From NCBI GenBank assembly GCA_023428515.1, contig JAEYXI010000436.1:1-6923 (forward strand): a stretch of DNA of 6,923 nucleotides, given 5' to 3'. The position numbers were made by a program, and so were the translations under genes. This stretch comes from Pseudomonadota bacterium. Lineage in GTDB: Bacteria > Pseudomonadota > Alphaproteobacteria > Rhizobiales > Rhizobiaceae. Below are positions 1-4,673 of this stretch, piece after piece (position 1 is the first letter of the stretch; every line of letters begins with the position of its first letter). The notes beneath the pieces are model-generated. The model was not told the origin of the DNA and did not search any database. It worked only from the letters and a program-made list of their open reading frames with translations.

Positions 1-573
1 GTCTACTGCCATCCGGTGCCGGAAAGCTTTGGCGCGGCGGTGCGCGACACTGTGCTTGCCGCGCTCGCTGAGCGCGGTGCGGAAGTCAGGCTGGTCGACC
101 TCTATGCCGAAGGCTTCGACCCGGTCCTCAGTACGGACGAGCGGCGCAGCTACAACGACCATCCGCCGTCTGACTCGAGGCTCGCCGCGCATCTCGAGAA
201 CCTGAAATGGGCGGATGCAGTGCTCTTCGTCTATCCGACATGGTGGTACGGCCTGCCAGCCATGCTGAAGGGATGGCTCGATCGCGTCTGGGCCACCGAG
301 GTAGCTTTCCGCCTGCCGCCAGATGGCGGCCGCATTATTTCGCTCGTGCCGCACATCATGCGCCTTGGCGTCGTCACCACCTGCGGCGCAACGTGGTGGC
401 TGTCCTTCCTGATGGGCCAGCCCGGCCGCAAGACGATCCTGCGCGGCATCCGCGCGCTCTGCGCGCCGGCCGCGCGCACCCTTTATGTCGCGCATTACGA
501 CATGGACCGGTCGACGCCTGAAACCCGTTTAGCCTTCCTCGGGAAGATCAAACGGAGGCTGGCGCGCTTCTAG
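1..573 (+). CDS. NAD(P)H:quinone oxidoreductase-type flavodoxin-fold protein (5' end outside window)
   Basis: Partial gene. The reading frame is already open at base 1 and begins with VYCHPVPESF, the first beta strand and phosphate loop typical of the flavodoxin_2 / NQO1-MdaB family. The true start is therefore probably only a few codons upstream; the GTG at 16 is an internal Val codon rather than a good start. The strongest signature is YPTWWYGLPAMLKGWLDRVW (from base 232), the family's flavin-contacting strand and helix, followed by TTCGATWW (from base 376), another flavin-side loop. The visible 190 residues match the usual length of about 190-200. Family members are soluble FMN/FAD proteins that reduce quinones or similar electrophiles with NAD(P)H. 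The specific substrate is not readable here. The gene ends with TAG, 49 bases before a small membrane-protein gene on the same strand. It is convergent with the large minus-strand operon, so there is no reason to link it to that pathway. Confidence 0.85.
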   Translation, partial: VYCHPVPESFGAAVRDTVLAALAERGAEVRLVDLYAEGFDPVLSTDERRSYNDHPPSDSRLAAHLENLKWADAVLFVYPTWWYGLPAMLKGWLDRVWATEVAFRLPPDGGRIISLVPHIMRLGVVTTCGATWWLSFLMGQPGRKTILRGIRALCAPAARTLYVAHYDMDRSTPETRLAFLGKIKRRLARF

Positions 574-622
574 CGAAATCGTCATACTGCTCCGGGCTAT
601 ATTCTTTCAAAAGAGTATTTGA

Positions 623-946
623 ATGCTTGCTGCAGAGGTTTGGGTCCCCATTCTTATTGAGATCGTGGCAGGCGCATTGAGCGCGGCACTCGTCGCCAAC
701 CTTGTTCCTCCCTTGTCATTCGGCTTCTGGAAAAATGCCGTCATCGGAGCGATCGGCGGTGTCGTCTTGACCTGGCTGACCGCGCGGACGCCGGGATTGG
801 AGAAGTTCGTGGAGGAAACGGTCGAAGAGGCCGCGATACCCGGCCTCCCGCCCGAACTGCTGGTCGGGGTAGGCGTCGCCGGCCTCATTGGCGGCGCGCT
901 CTTCGTGACGATCGCAGGTCTATTGCGGAACCAGCTCAAACGTTGA
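623..946 (+). CDS. Small membrane protein of unknown function (107 aa, three predicted helices)
   Basis: I do not recognise a named family. The 107-residue product has three hydrophobic stretches, at about residues 7-28, 35-53 and 79-101. The second and third are rich in Gly (GAIGG; GVGVAGLIGGAL), which suggests close helix packing. Between helices 2 and 3 lies an acidic, probably amphipathic segment (about 57-71, GLEKFVEETVEEAA), and the C-terminus is basic (RNQLKR). No cleavable signal peptide is evident; the first helix starts almost at the N-terminus. The ATG is preceded by a weak purine run (AAAAGAG, 609-615) seven bases upstream, acceptable but not strong. Third-position G/C bias and the absence of a competing gene on the other strand support real coding. 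The layout loosely recalls small inner-membrane proteins of the GlsB/YeaQ kind, but I do not see that family's motifs. It could be cotranscribed with the upstream oxidoreductase or have its own promoter. Confidence 0.7.
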   Translation: MLAAEVWVPILIEIVAGALSAALVANLVPPLSFGFWKNAVIGAIGGVVLTWLTARTPGLEKFVEETVEEAAIPGLPPELLVGVGVAGLIGGALFVTIAGLLRNQLKR

Positions 947-1036
947 CCTGCGCGCGCTAATCACTCGGCCAAACCGGCGAAAACCGGGTGTGGCGTCGAT
1001 GGAGTGCGCCTTCCGCCTTGCGACGCGAGGAAAGCC
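947..1036. other. Convergent intergenic region, no gene; weak imperfect inverted repeat
   Basis: This 90-base gap separates the 3' ends of the plus-strand membrane-protein gene and the minus-strand operon, so transcription should terminate here from both sides. The only structure I find is an imperfect inverted repeat: CACTCGG (962-968) can pair with CCGGGTG (984-990), seven pairs including one G-U, around a 15-base loop. No T-run follows on either strand, so it is not a classical intrinsic terminator. Termination may depend on Rho or lie inside the coding ends. Confidence 0.3.
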
Positions 1037-3487
1037 CTACACCCGCACCCGTTCCGCCCTTGGATCATACATTGGCTTCAGGCTGGCATCCGCCGCGAAG
1101 CGCTCGCCGGCGATCTCGATCTCGTAGGACGATGCCAGCACATCCCCCTCGGTCTCGCCAGCGCAGGGCACGTAGCCCATGCCGACCGCGCCGCCGAGGA
1201 AATGCCCGTAATTGCCTGAGGTCACCGTGCCCACGATCTTTCCGTCGCGCACCACCGCCTCGTTGTGAAAGAGCAGCGGTTCCGCGTCCTTCAACCGGAA
1301 CTGCAACAGCCGGCGTGACAGGCCGGCATCCCGCTTCCTGAGCACCGCATCGCGTCCCAGGAAATCGCCCTTGCCTGTCTTCACGGCAAAGCCCAGCCCT
1401 GCCTCCAGTACATGGTCCTCGTCGGTGATATCGTGGCCGAAATGGCGGAATGCCTTCTCGATGCGGCAGCTATCCAGCGTGTGCAGCCCGCAAAGCTTCA
1501 GCCCCAAATCCGCGCCGGCTTCCTCGATGGCTTCAAAGACATGAGCCGTCTGGTCGGTCGGGACATAGAGTTCCCAGCCGAGTTCGCCGACATAGGTGAC
1601 GCGATGGGCGCGGGCGAGACCCATGCCGATCTCGATCTCCTGGAACGTTCCGAACGGATTGTTTTCGTTCGAGAAATCGTTCGGGCTCACTTTTCGAATC
1701 AAGTCCCTGGACTTCGGCCCCATCAGGCAGAGCACGCTTTCGGCCGCGGTCACGTCGGTGATCACTACGAACTCGTCGCGCAAGTGTTTCCTCAGCCACG
1801 CAAGATCGCGCTGCAGCGTTGCGCCGGGCACGACGAGGAAGAAGGTGGTCTCCGAAAGCCTGCTCACCGTCAGGTCGCTCTCGATGCCGCCGCGCTGGTT
1901 CAGCATCTGCGTGTAGACGATGCGTCCGGCTGGCACGTCGACATCGTTGGCGCAGAACTTTTGCAGGAAGGCCAGCGCATCGCGGCCCTCGACCCTGATC
2001 TTGCCGAAGGATGTCATGTCGAACAGCCCGACATTGTTGCGGACCGCCAGGTGTTCCTCGCGCTGGTTGTCGAACCAGTTCTGCCGCCACCAGGAATACT
2101 GGTAGCCGTGCTCCTGGTCGGGCCTGGCGAACCAGTTGGCACGCTCCCAGCCGGCGACCTCGCCGAACACGGCGCCGCGGGCCTTCAGGTGCTCATGCAG
2201 CGGCGAGCGCCGCACGCCTCGCGCCGACGCCATCTGCCGGTAGGGGAAATGATCGGCATAGAGCAGGCCGAGCGTCTCGGCCACGCGCGCCTTGAGGTAG
2301 CTGCGGTTCTTCTGGAACGGCTGCGTGCGGCGGATGTCGACCTCCCAGAGGTCGAAGGGCGCCTCGCCGTCGTTGATCCACTGCGCCAGCGCCATGCCGG
2401 CGCCACCCGACGAGACTATGCCGATAGAGTTGTAGCCCGCCGCGACCCAGTAGCCGGAAAGCTCAGGCGCCTCGCCGAGATAGTAGCGGTCGTCGGGCGT
2501 GAAACTCTCGGGACCGTTGAAGAAGGTATGGATGCCGGCCGTCGCCAGCATAGGCATGCGGTTGACGCCCATTTCGAGGATCGGCTCGAAATGCTCCATG
2601 TCTTCAGGCAGTTGGTCGAAGCAGAAATCCTCGCGGATACGCTCGCCCGCCGGCGGCCAGGGCTTTGCCACCGGCTCGAAGGCGCCGAGCATCATCTTGC
2701 CGGCGTCTTCCTTGTAGTAGGCGCACTCGTCCGGAACTCTTAGCACCGGCAGCCGCGTCAGGCCGGGGATCGGCTCGGTGATCAGGTAAAAATGCTCGCA
2801 GGCATGCAGCGGTATGCTGACGCCCGACATCGCGCCGAGATCGCGCGCCCACATGCCGGCGCAGTTGATGACGACGTCTGCCTCGATGGCGCCCTGTTCC
2901 TCGCCCTGTGCCCAGGATACGCCTGTGACGCGGCCGTCCTTCTGGTGGACCGCTGTCACCTTCACGCCCTCGACGATCCTGGCGCCGCGCTGCCTGGCGC
3001 CCTTCGCCAGCGCCATCGCGATGTTGGCCGGATCGCACTGGCCGTCGAGCGGCAGGTGCACCGCGCCGACTACGCCGTCGATGTTCAGATGCGGATACAT
3101 TTCGCTCACTTCGGCCGGCGAAATCTCGCGCACATCGACGTCGAAGGCGCGCGCGAGCGAGGCTTGCCGGTAGATCTCGTGCTTGCGTTCCTCGGTGAGC
3201 GCCACGCTGATCGAGCCCACCTGCCGCATGCCCGTCGCGACACCTGTCTCCTCTTCCAGCTTGACGTAGAGATCGGCCGAATATTTCGCGAGGCGCGTCA
3301 TGTTCTGCGAGCCGCGCAATTGGCCGATCAACCCGGCCGCGTGCCAGGTCGTGCCGGAGGTGAGTTGCTTGCGTTCGAGCAGCACCACGTCGGTCCAGCC
3401 GAGCTTGGTGAGGTGATAGGCCACCGAGCAGCCGGAAACGCCGCCGCCAATGATGACGGCGCGGGCCTTGGAGGGCAGGGTGGACAT
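1037..3487 (-). CDS. FAD-dependent N-methyl amine dehydrogenase/oxidase fused to GcvT domain (sarcosine/dimethylglycine dehydrogenase family)
   Basis: Complete 816-residue protein, the usual length for this family (bacterial dimethylglycine oxidase is about 830). Family members oxidise an N-methyl group at FAD and hand the C1 unit to tetrahydrofolate as 5,10-methylene-THF. Domains in order: a DAO-type FAD fold (about 8-385) with dinucleotide loop GGGVSG (14-19), Glu38 ending the second strand, and TTWHAAGL, where His49 matches the His that carries covalent FAD in sarcosine and dimethylglycine dehydrogenases; a YY pair at 257-258 near the expected active-site Tyr; a central linker domain (about 388-455); GcvT N-terminal domain (about 460-700) with GGIESDLTVSRL, Asp538 matching the T-protein folate-site Asp, then GELGWE (634-639) and LDSCRIEK; and a GcvT C-terminal barrel (about 720-805). 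The SGTTWH, ESFTPD and GGIESDLTVSRL stretches resemble sarcosine dehydrogenase most. There is no signal peptide, so it is cytoplasmic. It is the last visible gene of the operon, starting 3 bases after the aminotransferase stop. Sarcosine, dimethylglycine or another N-methyl amino acid are all possible substrates. Confidence 0.93.
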   Translation of the reverse strand: MSTLPSKARAVIIGGGVSGCSVAYHLTKLGWTDVVLLERKQLTSGTTWHAAGLIGQLRGSQNMTRLAKYSADLYVKLEEETGVATGMRQVGSISVALTEERKHEIYRQASLARAFDVDVREISPAEVSEMYPHLNIDGVVGAVHLPLDGQCDPANIAMALAKGARQRGARIVEGVKVTAVHQKDGRVTGVSWAQGEEQGAIEADVVINCAGMWARDLGAMSGVSIPLHACEHFYLITEPIPGLTRLPVLRVPDECAYYKEDAGKMMLGAFEPVAKPWPPAGERIREDFCFDQLPEDMEHFEPILEMGVNRMPMLATAGIHTFFNGPESFTPDDRYYLGEAPELSGYWVAAGYNSIGIVSSGGAGMALAQWINDGEAPFDLWEVDIRRTQPFQKNRSYLKARVAETLGLLYADHFPYRQMASARGVRRSPLHEHLKARGAVFGEVAGWERANWFARPDQEHGYQYSWWRQNWFDNQREEHLAVRNNVGLFDMTSFGKIRVEGRDALAFLQKFCANDVDVPAGRIVYTQMLNQRGGIESDLTVSRLSETTFFLVVPGATLQRDLAWLRKHLRDEFVVITDVTAAESVLCLMGPKSRDLIRKVSPNDFSNENNPFGTFQEIEIGMGLARAHRVTYVGELGWELYVPTDQTAHVFEAIEEAGADLGLKLCGLHTLDSCRIEKAFRHFGHDITDEDHVLEAGLGFAVKTGKGDFLGRDAVLRKRDAGLSRRLLQFRLKDAEPLLFHNEAVVRDGKIVGTVTSGNYGHFLGGAVGMGYVPCAGETEGDVLASSYEIEIAGERFAADASLKPMYDPRAERVRV

Positions 3488-3490
3488 GCG

Positions 3491-4672
3491 TCAGGCCGCC
3501 TTGCTGCGATAGGAGGAAGCGAAACGGCGCAGCCGCGTCGCCGCTTCGAGGAGCACGTCGTCGGGCTGGCAGAGGCTGATGCGGATGTGGCCCGCCGCGG
3601 CGTCGCCGAAGCTCGATCCGGGCATCACGCCGACCTTTTCCGCATCGAGGAAGGCCCAGGCGAATTTCTCGTCGTCGGGTTCGATCGCGCGTACGTCGAG
3701 CATGACATACATGCCGCCCTCCGAGCCACGCACGATGATGTCGTTCAGCCCGCGTATCGCGTCGAGAAACACCGCACGCCGACCATTGTAGGTGTCGGCG
3801 ATCTCGCGGACGCCGTAATCATTCTCCAGCGCTTCGGCGGCCGCCCGCGACACGAAGTCGGTAAGGCCGTATGTCGTCACCAGATTGAGGCTGATCAGCA
3901 GCGAGATCATGCTTTCCGGACCGGTCAGCCAGCCGATGCGCCAGCCGGTCATTCCATGGCTCTTCGACATGGAGTTGATCACCAGCGTGCGCTCGGCCAT
4001 GCCGGGCAGGGCGCGGGGCGAGATATGGTGTTCACCTGCAAGCGTCCAATAGACCTCGTCGGAAAGCAGCCAGAGGTCGCGGCGGACGCAGAGTTCCGCC
4101 AATTCCTCCAGGTTCTTGCGCGAATAGACCGCACCCGTGGGGTTGTTAGGCGTGTTCATCAGGATCGCTTTTGTATTCGGCTTCAGCGCGGCCTCGATCG
4201 CAGAAGCGCGCGGCTGGAAACCATCGGCCGCCTCTGCCTCGACGACGGTGAAATCAGCTTCGGCTGCGCGAAACGTACCGGGATAGGTTGCGTAATAGGG
4301 AGCCACCACCACCGCATGGTCGCCCTTGTCCAGCGTGCCCTGCACGGCTGCGTAGAGTGCAAGCTGGCCCCCCGGCGTGGCGATGATCTGGTTGGCGCTG
4401 GTCTCGACGCCGGTGCATCGCGTCGATGCCCTTGCCATCGCCTCGCGCATGCGTGGGATGCCCGGCAGTTGCGTGTAATGATGGTAGCCCGACCTCACCG
4501 CCGTCACGCAGGCTTCGATCGTCTCGCTTGGCGTATCGAAGTCGTGGTCGCCGACCGACAGCATGATGATCGGCTCGCCGGCCTCCTTACGGTTCATCGC
4601 GGCGAAATGCACCTCCCAGCCGTCCTTGCCGGACGGGAGGATGCCGCTCAGGCGTTTCGATGGTGTCGGCAT
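3491..4672 (-). CDS. Class I/II PLP-dependent aminotransferase (AruH-like subgroup)
   Basis: Complete 393-residue fold-type I aminotransferase. Visible active-site elements in order: substrate-side loop LSVGDHDFDTP (38-48); GGQLALYAAV (101-110), the PLP phosphate-binding turn; aromatic residues in APYYATY (124-130) that would stack on the cofactor; NTPNNPTG with Asn177; SDEVYW with Asp205 and Tyr208; SMSKSHGMTGWRIGW with Lys237 as the Schiff-base lysine and an Arg for the phosphate; and GHIRISL with Arg363 as the likely carboxylate-binding Arg. All catalytic residues are present. The SKSHGMTGWRIGW and AAGHIRISL stretches and the overall length recall arginine:pyruvate transaminase AruH, but close aspartate/alanine-type relatives are also possible, so I give no symbol. 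The usual GDPDF motif reads GDHDF here. The gene lies between two FAD/GcvT demethylating enzymes, with 1 base before it and 3 after it, suggesting it transaminates the amino acid they release or a related intermediate. ATG start with a good embedded ribosome site. Confidence 0.93.
   Translation of the reverse strand: MPTPSKRLSGILPSGKDGWEVHFAAMNRKEAGEPIIMLSVGDHDFDTPSETIEACVTAVRSGYHHYTQLPGIPRMREAMARASTRCTGVETSANQIIATPGGQLALYAAVQGTLDKGDHAVVVAPYYATYPGTFRAAEADFTVVEAEAADGFQPRASAIEAALKPNTKAILMNTPNNPTGAVYSRKNLEELAELCVRRDLWLLSDEVYWTLAGEHHISPRALPGMAERTLVINSMSKSHGMTGWRIGWLTGPESMISLLISLNLVTTYGLTDFVSRAAAEALENDYGVREIADTYNGRRAVFLDAIRGLNDIIVRGSEGGMYVMLDVRAIEPDDEKFAWAFLDAEKVGVMPGSSFGDAAAGHIRISLCQPDDVLLEAATRLRRFASSYRSKAA
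3496..3502 (-). promoter_or_regulatory. Shine-Dalgarno-like site of the downstream FAD/GcvT gene, inside the aminotransferase end
   Basis: The minus strand reads AAGGCGG, one mismatch from AAGGAGG, eight bases before the ATG at 3487. It lies within the last Lys-Ala-Ala codons of the aminotransferase. The junction is TGA CGC ATG, so the two genes are in the same frame with one codon between stop and start. The start is also supported by the dinucleotide-binding loop beginning at residue 14. Confidence 0.5.
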
Positions 4673-4673
4673 G

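Noticed and set aside
598..603. TATATT as a possible -10 box for the small membrane-protein gene.
   Set aside because: No -35 element at suitable distance (575-580 reads GAAATC), and the leader would be only about 13 bases. It may be chance AT-richness in a short gap.
607..939. A 110-codon minus-strand frame opposite the small membrane protein.
   Set aside because: Low-complexity Ser/Thr/Pro composition without hydrophobic pattern, typical of an antisense shadow. The plus-strand frame gives a coherent membrane protein.
962..990. The inverted repeat as an intrinsic terminator for the convergent genes.
   Set aside because: The stem has a wobble pair, the loop is 15 bases long and no T-run follows on either strand.
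988..1341. A 117-codon plus-strand frame rich in Arg, Pro and Ser after the membrane-protein gene.
   Set aside because: It overlaps the 3' end of the FAD/GcvT gene, which has clear C-terminal barrel sequence. The biased composition is that of an out-of-frame GC-rich translation.
1412..2743. A 443-codon open frame on the plus strand.
   Set aside because: The same codon-aligned antisense effect opposite the FAD/GcvT gene; no recognisable domain.
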